The notes under the pieces are model-generated. The model saw only the letters and a program-made list of their open reading frames with translations. It made no database searches and was not told where the DNA came from. Of a stretch of 64,000 bases of DNA, positions 1 to 10,110 are shown piece after piece. Numbering within the stretch: position 1 is the first letter of the stretch; the number at the start of each line of letters is the position of its first letter. Source of the DNA: Isoetes taiwanensis (Eukaryota; Streptophyta; Lycopodiopsida; Isoetales; Isoetaceae); assembly GCA_021234155.1 (NCBI GenBank), contig JAJEKV010000002.1, positions 33,619,123 through 33,683,122 on the forward strand, read 5' to 3'. The position numbers and the translations under genes are program-made.

Positions 1-628
1 AGACATATAGAAAGTCTGAAAGTAGAACACTTCTGCTGTGCAAATGAATAATCATACAAGGAATACAAACTATAGCTTATAGAATATGCCACTGGTTTCA
101 GCTTAGCGTAGATGTGTTGGAGATGATAATTGAGTTTAGCCGCTCACCGCCAAATTCTACTAATGGTCGATAAAGCCCGCTTAGATGATCTTGATGTCGC
201 GCTAGCCCACATCCACTTGTCATGTCTTGTTTTCTCGCAAATGGCATAATTCAATGACAAAGTGATTCTCGTGGTTACAAATGCATTTATCTAAGTTACC
301 ACCTTACGTGGTTTGGTCTCTCGCATTGTTCAAGACCAATACTCGTTCTTCCCAAGACCTTAACCTCTCTCTCACTCTCCCTGCATTGTTCCTTGTCATA
401 TATCTGGAATGCTTAGATTCTATGAAGGTGCCATGCTTTGCTAGTCATATTAAAAAATTAGTGCTTATTGCATCGATTCGTTAACCTTTCAGGCTAATAA
501 AAATAATGAAAATAAGAAGTGTTCATAGATTTACTGAAGACCCTCTTCCTGTCAGATTTCCTAAGCATCATATTGAAGCATGAAGGTTAATGTTCCACTA
601 AAAGTATTTTCAATGAACTTATTAACAG
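1..628. other. No recognised feature
   Basis: AT-rich sequence. A 67-codon open frame at 281-484 has no family I recognise and no supporting splice or motif evidence. It probably belongs to the intron or flank of the golgin fragment that follows. Confidence 0.4.
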
Positions 629-947
629 AGACGCTCTAATGATGATGCTTTGCGAGAAGAGTATCAACAGAGGCTTGGAGCCGCAGAGCTAAAAGTAAGC
701 AATTTTTTTTGCCAAATGTGTTAATCAAGATCATTGTCTAACCATTTCTCCTCAATTTTATTATGGATCAGAGTCAAATGCTTTGATTGCTTTGAAATTG
801 AAGTCTGAGGTATCTATTTTTTATCTCTGCAGATATATGCTTTGACAAAGGAAAGAGACATGCTGCGAAGAGACCAAGCACGAAAGAGCGATTCTTCAGC
901 ATTACTTAAGGAGAAGGATGAAATAATCAAGCAGATCATGGCCGAAC
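629..947 (+). pseudogene. Golgin candidate 5 / TMF-like coiled-coil fragment (two exons)
   Basis: Two exon-like blocks, 629-694 and 833-947, are separated by an intron with a GTAAGC donor and a CTGCAG acceptor. Joined in frame they read ...LREEYQQRLGAAELK then IYALTKERDMLRRD... and ...LLKEKDEIIKQIMAE. This heptad-rich stretch matches my memory of the plant TMF/golgin candidate 5 family, a Golgi-tethering coiled-coil protein. Only about 60 residues of a protein of roughly 900 are present. The frame breaks right after MAE, and a helicase fragment starts about 80 bp downstream. It is therefore a DNA-level gene fragment that kept its intron, not a working gene. The family call is from recognition of the sequence and has not been tested by search. 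Confidence 0.72.
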
Positions 948-1029
948 GTATTATAAGATCCAGGGTTCATAAAACCAATCTTGTTTTCCAGAGTTGAAGA
1001 TTTGCTGCTTTAATATATGTGTTTTTCAG

Positions 1030-1623
1030 GAAAGAGTACCCAGGTACCGCAAATGCTAGTCGAAGAGGGCTTATCACCCATCTTGTGCACCCAACCAAGG
1101 AGAATTGCTGTTGTTTCCGTTGCAAAACTTGTGGGTGAGGAGCTTGATTGCACCATTGGTGAAGAAGTGGGTTACCATATTGGCCAGCTGAACATGGCTA
1201 CATCATGGTAATGCGTTCTAAATCTGTTCGCTTATATCAAGGAGAATAAAAGTTGAATTCAAAATGGCAGTGGGATATGATATATCAATCGTATGTGGTA
1301 ATTGGTCTGGGATGATACCTGCTTATTCATGACGTGGAGAATTAGTTATTTATCTAGTTGTCTTTGACAGGCTTAAATATCCAAGTTAAGTTTTGTAAAA
1401 TGCAAACATGCTGTATGCAACTGCTTGCAAATATGTAGGTCTTACAGGCTTAAATATCCAAGTTAAGTTTTGTTAAATGCAAACATGCTGTATGCAACTG
1501 CTTGCAAATATATAGATATTCAGGGATTCACTAACAAATGCTGTTTGCTTTTCAGTTCAAAAATAGTATTTCAAACTGCAGGTGTTTTGTTTGAGCAGTT
1601 GAAATCAAATGGAGTTTCAGCAC
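1030..1623 (+). pseudogene. DExH-box RNA helicase (DExH8-like) N-terminal fragment
   Basis: Exon 1030-1207 follows a TTTTTCAG acceptor and encodes GKSTQVPQ (Walker A/motif I), then [16 protein letters not shown] (motif Ia) and GEEVGYHIG, and ends at a GTAATG donor. A second exon, 1556-1623, encodes SKIVFQTAGVLFEQLKSNG, the expected next block of the same helicase family before motif II. The DEAH motif and the rest of the enzyme are missing. The pattern is closest to plant DExH8-type (CCCH-zinc-finger-associated) helicases as I remember them. The intron between the exons contains a 77-bp tandem duplication. This is a truncated fragment beside other unrelated gene fragments, so a product is unlikely. 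Confidence 0.75.
1367..1515. repeat. Tandem duplication, 77-bp period
   Basis: The block beginning ACAGGCTTAAATATCCAAG at 1367 recurs at 1444 with very few differences (for example GTAAAATG against GTTAAATG). It lies in the intron of the helicase fragment and looks like a recent local duplication. Confidence 0.85.
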
Positions 1624-1812
1624 GTAGCAACCCACGGATCACAAAATATCATTAGACCTGGAAGCACATACTGTCAGTTTAAGTTTGCTATAACTGAGAA
1701 GTCCTTATAGAAAATACCTTCCAAATGGCCTTGAATGGGCTTGCAAACAAACTCGATATGCACAAAAGCACACTAACCAGCATATATTCCTCCCTTCCAT
1801 GTCTGTTAATAC

Positions 1813-2109
1813 TCAGTACATGTAGGCAAATCTTTGTGTCCCTGAGCCCATACTGAATTTGGGGCCACCACTAGGTAAAACCGCCTTGTATGTGCCTGGT
1901 CCTGGACTTTTGGTGTCGAATCTGCTTTCAAACTTTCTGCCAATAGAAAAGGCAGGTGTTTTCTCTACTGTATGGCCATCAATATCATATTCTCCTGGAC
2001 CAGGAGTTTTGCTGCCTGAAATATCCATTCTCTTGTTAAGTATACTATATGATGGAGAATCAGACTTCACTCTAGGATTGTAAGCACCAGGTCCGGGCAA
2101 AGAGAGCAA
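1813..2109 (-). pseudogene. Sperm-tail PG-rich repeat (STPGR/ODF3-like) fragment
   Basis: A 98-residue open frame carries three PGPGxY repeats (LPGPGAYNP, TPGPGEYDI, SPGPGTYKA) at about 30-residue spacing, with intervening PSYSILNK and PAFSIGRK sequences. These are hallmarks of the STPGR family of axoneme-associated microtubule proteins. In plants the family is expected only in lineages with flagellated sperm, so the fragment constrains the organism. It is on the strand opposite to the neighbouring gene fragments and has no recognisable start. I read it as one exon captured with, or inserted among, other gene pieces. A short exon of a real gene cannot be excluded. Confidence 0.8.
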
Positions 2110-2179
2110 CCGAGCCTTTACTGTCTTATTTTTGTGCTGGAATCATGACTGATCAGAAAAATGGTTGATTTTAATGCAG

Positions 2180-2394
2180 GTAGATCTGGTTGGAGGATAT
2201 TATGACGCAGGAGACAACATTAAATTTCTTTTTCCAATGGCGTTTACAACTACATTGCTATCTTGGAGCGTAGTAGAAGGCAAAGCAGAGCTAGCACAGG
2301 CAGGAGAGCTTATTCATGCACAAGAAGCTGTACGTTGGCCACTGATTTTCTTCTCAAAACATATAATCCAGCCACAGAAACTCTTTGGGCACAG
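2180..2394 (+). pseudogene. Glycosyl hydrolase family 9 (endo-beta-1,4-glucanase) exon fragment, frameshifted
   Basis: After a TTAATGCAG acceptor the frame reads [12 protein letters not shown], then [17 protein letters not shown] and [12 protein letters not shown]. This is the GH9 N-terminal region, including the conserved DAGD motif that holds the catalytic base. The next expected block, [19 protein letters not shown], is present but shifted by one base just after VRW, near 2337, so one base has been lost. The exon ends at a GTATTC donor at 2395. GH9 enzymes act on cell-wall glucans. Only about 70 of roughly 500 residues remain. The frameshift and the unrelated neighbours make this a pseudogene fragment. 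Confidence 0.85.
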
Positions 2395-3011
2395 GTATTC
2401 CATTTTTCTCTTCCAAATTGCCACCTTTTTTTTTTAAATTGGCATAATTTTGCCTTCAATGGATTGCGTAAGCCTCCCATGGTAAAGGCTGGTGCATCAA
2501 CATCATTTAAGTGAGATCCACCAGACCAACATACAAATTTCTGCATAGAATAGCAGACGATGTGTGTATGAGGTAAATGCTACTGAGCGGAGTATAGGGC
2601 AGCATGATATGAAGAAGTTGTTTGTACGAATATAACTATACATTGTTATTTAAGAAAGCATGAAACATTGTTACAGATGTGGAATTTCCATGATTACTTA
2701 CAGGGAGGAAGGAAGGATGGGAGCTTCGGATTGAAGGGAAGATTCCTGCTCATGTGCTGCAGCATTGTACTCCTGACTTGTGAGCCCCTTTTTCCTTTTT
2801 TTGCTTATTTCACATTGCACGCACCTACCTAGATATTTATGCACATCAAAATTATAATGATGAGCATGATGGTAGTGGTGCAGCAAGCAGCTATGCTTGC
2901 AGAAACAATATTGTATTTCTTTTGAATTAATAAAATTTTTTCTTTTTGTTATGTTTTACTTTGTTATTATTATATAAAGACAATTTGAAAAATAAAAGTT
3001 CGTCCAATTTT
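2395..3011. other. Unassigned, one exon-like block
   Basis: An open stretch at about 2698-2790 reads GWELRIEGKIPAHVLQHCTPDL before a TGA. It follows a TTACAG acceptor-like site and could be another captured exon, but I cannot name the family. The rest is AT-rich sequence without recognisable content. Confidence 0.3.
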
Positions 3012-3325
3012 TTTTTTTTGAAACGGTTCATCAACTTGTAACGCGTTGCAAGGATTTTATTATTTATTTTAATATTGTTATTTGAAATGCGTTTCAATTT
3101 TGAAACGCGTTTCTGTTTTTATTATTTTGAAACGCATTGCAAGTTATTGACGCGTTTCAAACTTGTTATGCGTTACAAATCCGTTACGCGTTTCAATTGA
3201 CCCCATCATTCGTGACGCGTATCAAATCAACATTGTAACGCCATTTTTTAATTATATTATAATATTATTTTAGTTCAAAAAAGCGTATCAAAAAGCGTTA
3301 CAAGCATAGGGGTTTTCTTCTAGTG
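3012..3325. mobile_element. CACTA element terminus with AAACGCGTTTC subterminal repeats
   Basis: On the minus strand, position 3325 starts CACTAGAAGAAAACCCC, a typical CACTA (En/Spm-type) terminal inverted repeat. Next to it, 3025-3300 holds many degenerate copies of a near-palindrome around AAACGCGTTTC and GTTACGCGTTTC, as expected of the subterminal binding sites of CACTA transposase. I could not find the partner end, so this is a truncated copy or the other end is unrecognisable. Confidence 0.7.
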
Positions 3326-3404
3326 TTGGTTTAGTTTGTGGTGCGTATTTGTACAAGATGTGGTATTGTTAATTCCTAACCTTATGTCCCTAATTCCATT
3401 ATGT

Positions 3405-3695
3405 GTACCCTAGTGGATAAGTTAGGTTGTCTCATGATCTACTCTCGTTTATTTTTGAATTTTACCCTTTTGGCGAGTTCTGGCCCTAGAGGTTTATGAC
3501 CACGTGTCGTCTATTTGAGTTATAGACGGGAGTAATTGTGGTCTATGCCAATTTAGCTCTTCTTATGTCTACCCTAGTCGATTGGTTAGGTTGTCACCTG
3601 ATATACTCTTTTTATTTATTTTTGAACTTCATGCTTTTTGGCAAGTTCTGGCCCTAGAGGTTTATGACCACGTATGTTTATTTGAGTTATAGTTG
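3405..3695. repeat. Diverged tandem duplication, 168-bp period
   Basis: A block containing CTGGCCCTAGAGGTTTATGA and CCACGT, preceded by AGTTAGGTTGTCTC, recurs 168 bp downstream (anchor positions 3480 and 3648) with substitutions and small indels. Confidence 0.75.
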
Positions 3696-4092
3696 AGGCA
3701 AATTTAGTTGGATTGTTTTGTAGCAATAGATCCTCTAACCTGATCATTGGGGTTGTATTTACTCCTAGCCCATCCTGAGGGGTGTGAGTCTTTATTTGTG
3801 CTTGCCTTTGTTGGGAGCTAAACATTAGTGGGTCCCAACAATTTGTAATGCGAGTTGACATCATCATTGGAGACGTTTGCCTTTCCATTCCATTCATAGT
3901 TTCTTTCCATTTCTCCATTCTTAGTTTCTTTCCATTTCTCAATGTACATGGTTTGCTCACTTTCTTGTGAGGTTTTGATTGTTCAATGCTAGTGGTCAAT
4001 GTAACCTCGCGATCAAGAATCCATTGTGTTTTTGGTTCGGATAGTTCATCTCGAGGATCTACTTGGCGCAAGTATTCTACACTGTGCGGCAT
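3616..4092 (-). CDS. Unrecognised open reading frame, 158 codons
   Basis: An uninterrupted frame of 158 codons, basic and rich in Lys, Pro and Thr, overlapping the 168-bp duplication. I recognise no domain, signal peptide or membrane segment. Being embedded in repeat DNA suggests a remnant of a transposon structural gene or a chance frame. Low confidence that it is expressed. Confidence 0.15.
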   Translation of the reverse strand: MPHSVEYLRQVDPRDELSEPKTQWILDREVTLTTSIEQSKPHKKVSKPCTLRNGKKLRMEKWKETMNGMERQTSPMMMSTRITNCWDPLMFSSQQRQAQIKTHTPQDGLGVNTTPMIRLEDLLLQNNPTKFASTITQINIRGHKPLGPELAKKHEVQK

Positions 4093-5990
4093 TAGAGGTT
4101 GACATTGTCGCTTGACTTTGCTAGAGTGTAGGATCTTGTTTGGACTATGTCTGTTGGATGGATTTTCCTTAGTTACTCATAGTAATTTGGGCTTAAAATT
4201 TTTGCAATGGCACTTCACTTTTGAAGTTCTTTGGCTACTTTTAGTTCTTTGGCATGACGTGGATCCAGCTATCTTTTGGAGAATTAGGAGTTTAGTTTTT
4301 CTTTCTCATGCTCGTGTAGCCTCATTTTTGTTTGCAGAGTTCTTGTTTTTTAGTCCACTTCTCATTAGACCTTTCAAATCGCTCTTTCTAGTTTCTCGAG
4401 GCATTTTCAGTTGATGCTACTTTGTCGGGCTTTGTTGCATGAGTTGCTTGGGGTTTCCATTCTTTGCATTTTGAGGTTTTGTGGTTTTGGACACTTGTTT
4501 GTACTCCTGTATGTTTGGTTTGATGAAGCCTTTTGTTTAGGTCCACTATTTTTTTCTTCGCGAGTGAATATGTTGTACTATTTTTTTTCTAATTGAGTGA
4601 GTATGTTGTGTTTAAGCTTTCGGAATTGCGATGGAGGTGTGGTGGTTTGGACACGTGTAGTCCCCACCCCTTGTTGATGGAGCTATAGTTTGATATTTCG
4701 GCGTCCGTTGATGTTATTTTTAGTGAGTCAGGTCCCTGCGTTCATGATCTTTTCTCGTTGATGTTCCTTCCCTTGCACTTCTATTTCATTTTTGTGAGAT
4801 GCTCTAGGATTGGTTCTTTTCGGCAATGTTTTGAGTGCTAAACTTATGTTAGTTTAGACTTTTAGTTTCTTGTCTTTCTGCCTCTTTTTTCAGCATGTTG
4901 TTGCATTGTGTTGGTTGAGTACAAGTAGGCTCTACAAGTGCGATTTATCTGCGTTTTGAGATTAGCAGATAAATACGCTTCTTGGGGCTAGTTGTGAGAG
5001 TCCCCCTTGGAGTATTTATAGACTTGTTGCATTCCTCCCATCTTCATCAGCCGTCTTTGAGCCTCCCCCTTTGTAGTCGCATGCCCCACCCCCCCTCCCC
5101 TTTTTTAGTTTTAGCCCTGCGTTACAACCTCGCGTGATTGTAGTATTCTTATAGTCAATGTCTTAGTTTTTTATGTTGATTGGCTCCTTGTTCGACTTCT
5201 TGATCTTGCGAGGTTATCTTGTACAATGGGTTGGAGGCTCTCATGCCAAGCATTGTTGTTGGGGCAACTCTTATGTCTTGAATGTTGGGTTTTAAGTGGG
5301 GTCGATGTCGAGGGCCCTTGCGCCATGGTGGTAGGCCCTCGTATGCCAAAGATGTGGCAGCCTTTGTGCCAAGATTGGGGTCCTCGTACCAGGTGTTTCT
5401 TTGTTCCTTTTGCAGACCTGCTCAAGATGGATGTGGAGACGTCCTTTGCGAGTTTTGCAAGAATCTTGACATGTTGGGGTCGTGTTGGACATTAGCGACG
5501 GAGGCCTATGATCTCTATGAACTTATTTGAGTTTTGGATCCTTTGTGGTACTTTGATGCTTTTGTATACCCAAAAAGGCCGGTGTGCATGAGAGATTATT
5601 AGAAGTGAAATATTGTTGTACTGCTATTTTGGAAACAAAGGGGAGGGCCACATGGCTCATTCATTCATCAGCATGTTGTTGCATTGTGTTGGTTGAGTGC
5701 AACTAGGCTCAGGGGCTGAAGTTTTATTTTAGGTATGTCTACTTTCCATTTCAGTTGAAATTTTGCTTTTCCCATTGGAAGATAAGCTTTTCATGAGTGA
5801 ACAGAGTGAACACAAACCATTACATCCAACACTTTTAAATTAAAATCCCTCTGAAACCCTTTTTGGTTTGGGTGCATATCCACATGGGGTGACTCTGGGC
5901 ATCGAGAGCTATTGGATGGGCATATTTGCAGGTTATTCATCAATCTAGATCATAGATAGCGATCCTCGTTTGTGGGGTATGCTCCGACAA
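4093..5990. repeat. Repeat-derived, T-rich DNA with a direct duplication and a hairpin
   Basis: No coding region can be supported. A block with TGTTGCATTGTGTTGGTTGA occurs at about 4891-4932 and again at about 5670-5713, giving a direct repeat 780 bp apart. A perfect 10-bp inverted repeat (ATTTATCTGC, 12-bp loop, GCAGATAAAT) lies at 4943-4974. Several frames of 60-90 codons at 5150-5530 overlap on both strands and look like chance. Confidence 0.45.
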
Positions 5991-6060
5991 AACAAGATTG
6001 CGTATTAAACGGGAGCAAATCATCGAAACGAGAGCGAAAGGAATATTCCTCAAAGATTCC
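5991..6060 (+). repeat. Left terminal inverted repeat of the two-gene element
   Basis: Starts AACAAGATTGCGTATTAAAC and ends ...TCAAAGATTCC before a T-run. Matches the right end in inverse orientation with a 16-bp length difference in the middle. The outer limit is uncertain by a few bases. Confidence 0.7.
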
Positions 6061-8027
6061 TTTTTTTTTTACAAAAGGGGGTAAAACGAGGTGAAAAAAA
6101 AAGATGCATGAAATTCTATTTTGATCCCCCCTCCCCTCCCAAAGTGACTAATTTTTTTGTGCAACGAAAGAATTGACTTTTTTAAAGTGTCAATTTTCTT
6201 AGCAAATAGAATGTTCTTGAAGTATATTTTACGAGAGAAACTCTAATTTCAGAGGATAAAATATTTAACAAAAAATTGAAGTAAGTCCGTAACTGAAACT
6301 GTAGTATTCTCAAAATTTGAAGATAGAATCTTCATATTCACATGCAAAATTTACAGTCTTTTTCTAAGACTCAGTTATGTACAAAAGTGTGAGAAGTGAT
6401 GAGAGAGGGATCCAGGACGTCATCATGTTCATTTATGCCATCCTCATCACCTTCACTTCTTTCACTGTCACTAGAGGAAGTGCTTGAGTTATCTTCCTCA
6501 TCACTATCAACAGATGGTGAAGCATTGCCACCACCTTCTTCATCCTCTTCTTCGTAATTACAAGCTTTTTTAAGCAAATTGATAGTCCTCTGGCGTAGAC
6601 GATTGTCAGATTTCAATTTAAAATCATAGCACAATATAGTCACGTCATTAAGGATCAGCTCATCCCTACAATCCACCTTCTTGGACTTTCTCCCTTTTCG
6701 TTGGCTTCTCATTTCTAACTCATATCTACCTTCAAAAGCATTTTCTGAGCGTGTTGCAAGCCAATGAATCTTGAGTTTAGTGACTAAGCCTTCCTCCTTG
6801 ACTGTGTCAAGCACTTTTGCTATCCAGAAAGGTCGACCTTTGTCATCCTCCTCAGTTGGAAGAGCAATTAGCATACCCTTGGTAATTTCTGTGATATTAC
6901 CTTGAGGCTTATTCCTGCGTCTTGGTCCGAGGTACATGACTCGATCCTCGTCTTCTTCTACTGCAGGTGCTAATGTAGCATTGCTTGGACCTGCTTGGTG
7001 CTGGGGTTGATGGAAGGTGTTAGGCCATTGAAATGGTTCTTGCAACTATCTTAGAGCTATATTTTTTGCAACAATTTTCTGTTCGAGAAAGAAATTACTC
7101 CACCACATCCGAAATTACTTCAATGGCTTTTAAGGATAACTCTGGGGTACTTTTCTTCTGCTTGGACTCCTTAGGATTTTTGAGAGGAAGTTGCTCAGCA
7201 CGTTCTATGAAGGAAGTGTCTGGAATATATTTAAGGAAGCGTAACCCCTCTGGTGGACTCCAGTCCTTAGTTGTGGTATACTTCTTCCTCTGTAAGAAAC
7301 TCTGGCCATCCTTCAAGTAGAACTTGATGTGATGTTGAAAGGTGAGATCATTCAATTTGTTCACAGCTTGTTCTCTGTCTGAACGTTGAGAGAAAATAAA
7401 CTCTCTGAAATCAGCAGTCTCTTTAAGAAGATCGATCACTGGAGTGGGAGTGTAAGAATCTTCAATAATTCGAACTAAAGTAGGAAGAGAGAAAGCCTTC
7501 TTCCTTCTGAGGCGCACAGAAAATCTGCTGAACATTTGGTCAATTTGATCATGAGTGTGGCCTACAAGTAAGAAACCCAGCTTCACTTTTCTAAAGATCC
7601 CTAGCTCCACTAACATGGCACAGTACGCAAAGAGTGTTTGATTCTTGTTCTCCCTTGTAGTATTGTCAAGTTGAAGGTAAAGCACTGGTGGTAATTGCTC
7701 TTGCTCGCACAGGACCTTGTTAAGAATTGTAATTGTGAGGTTCGGGTCACCATGCAAGTTTGGATACGTCAAAAATACTTTGCACTTTAGACTTCCTTTG
7801 AAGACCATAGCTCCTACAAGGTGGACCTTAATAAAACATTCCTCTTGCACATCTTTAGGAATATTCAAGAAATGCGGTAGAGTAGTTTTTTTTTTTGTCC
7901 ATTCCATCAATCACAACAGACATATATTGCAGTGGACGTTCAAGAGCTTTTTTTCTGTGTTTGGCAAAGTTTCTTCTCTCTGCTGCTTCTTGTTCACGAT
8001 GTCTGGCAAGGTTCTGTTGCACAATAT

Positions 8028-8094
8028 CTGTAGAAGAAATCAGGTCAAAGAATTTTCTTTAAAACAAGTGAGAGATTGGAGAACATGAGCTTAC
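8028..8094 (-). other. 67-bp GT-AG intron in the transposase-like gene
   Basis: Minus-strand GTAAGCTC at 8094 and TTCTTCTACAG ending at 8028 keep the frame between ...GREVERS and DIVQQNLARHREQEAAER. Its size matches two of the introns of the divergent methyltransferase gene. Confidence 0.65.
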
Positions 8095-9890
8095 TTCTTT
8101 CGACCTCTCTGCCTTTTGCGGTTTCTCGTTGACTCTTTAATTCTCGCACACCTTGAGCAAAATGACATTCTATGTCTCCCAGGGAATTTTCACTAAACCC
8201 AATTCACTTTTCCACACACCGGTGAAGTGTGAGTAAGAGATGTCTTTGAAGCCGAGTGCAAGTCTCTTTGTACTCATTAAAAACATCTTTTTTTGGTGAT
8301 GTTATCGTTAAATGATACATGTTGTCGTTAGGTAGCTTCTCACATGTTTCTCTAAAATATTTCTCCATCCATGACACAAAAGAAGGCAAGGGCATGCATG
8401 GTTACAACTCTTCTTGGTCCACAATGATCATCAATTGCTGGATTTTGTCCGATCTTTTGTGTATTCTAGACATTCTGGTGGACCCTAAACGGTGGACAAC
8501 CATAAAGCATTTCGGCAAACTTCTTGACGGTTAATGTAGTGCAAGAAGGTGTTGCGGTCCGGTCTTACATGATAGGCCAAGTAGGCATTCCGGTCACCAA
8601 TGTCATTGAACCAGTAGTTGTCTCTAATTGCTCGTAATTTAGCCATGTTAAATTTGTTGATGCAACCCAATGAGCAGCATTTACTTCTTAAAAGTCTTCT
8701 CATTTTATGCTCGTCCATAAGGTTTCTTCTTCTTCTGAGGGAGCATGCTCTCAAACCATAATCCACCTTGAATTTCTTGGTGGACTGGCTAGAGAATGTG
8801 TAATCTCGTTGCACTTCGTTGGTGTCTTCATCTTCTGAAGAGAGTTCTACTCTGGAGGTGACCTCTTCTACCCTTAGTGGTGTGCTTGTAGAGGAGAACA
8901 AACCACGTGAAGCTGTACCCGGATAAGGCAGAGGTACAGTGTTGAATGAAGGAGATGGGCCACCATATGATGTGCCAGCGAAAGTTGTTGTAGCTTCTTC
9001 ACAAGGAGTTCGTTCAAACATGTCTCTTATAGCAGACTGATATTCTGCAAACCCATGTGTCACCACGGTTGTGTGAAGAAGAGTAGATGTTGCAAGGTCG
9101 TCTTCATTTGTAGTGAAATCATGGTGGGAGAAGCTCTGGTGAATCTCGCAGTCTGCAGAACGTGCTGTATTCCTTGTTTGTGTAAGTGAAGCTGGAGAAA
9201 CTACAAATGGCTGAGGTAGTCTGTTTCGAAAAATTTTCTGAGGTCGAGCATTTACAGTGTCGGGGGATGGTACAAATGGTGGTGGAAGATTGCTATGTGC
9301 AACAGGTGAGGGTTGGAAAGGTGGTGGCAGCCGGTTTCCTACTGGACTTGGAGAGGGTTGGAAAGGTGGTGGCAGTCTACTAGTTACACTACAAGAGAAG
9401 GGGTCCATTAGTGTCACCAAAACGTCACCACAATATTGAAAAGTGTACACTATGACATTACTAGTGACATTTTTACAGAAGTGATGCTACAGATGCCACA
9501 ATTTGTGTCACCTATAGCCTCACTCTTTGTGTCACCAACAATGTCAGTAACTTGGTTACGACACTATAGATCTTGCTATTAGCATCAAGTATAGCGTCAC
9601 CAGTTGTTGCACATATAGCATCAGTGTTAGTGTCAGTGCCCACTTGTGACATTATAGGTGGTGCTATTAGCATCATATATAGTGTCAGTAGTTGACACAT
9701 ATATAACATCAGTCTCAGTGTCATTGTCCATCAGTGACATTATAAGTGTTGTTATTAGCATCAAATATAGTGTCAGTAGTTGCTACACATATAACATCAG
9801 TGTTAGTGTTAAGACCCACTTGTGACATTATAGGTGGTGTTATTAGCATCAAATATAATAGCATCTTTAGTGTCACACGTTTTGTCAATG

Positions 9891-10110
9891 TTTGAGTGGT
9901 CATTAGCATACAGCCCCCCGGGGGAGCGCTGCTAGGATAGGCTGCCTCGGGAACTTTTTTGGGGTCCGCCTCCTGGGGTTGGGACTTTCCCCTTTGGTGA
10001 GGTGGCAGTGCAAAGTTCTGGCCATGTTTGGCTTTGGGAAGGGTGCCAGTCATGCTTGCCCAACAACAGGCTGCCTGGACCATTTAATGAACTCTTTGAT
10101 CTGAACCTTA
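9891..10110 (+). repeat. R1 repeat fragment inside the CACTA element
   Basis: The block from GTGGTCATTAGC through CCCCCCGGGGGAGCGCTGC to CCCAACAACAGGCTGC is a diverged copy of part of the 1.1-kb R1 unit at 51310-53809 (compare 53214-53405). It is GC-rich against AT-rich surroundings, so it was inserted or captured. Confidence 0.85.
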
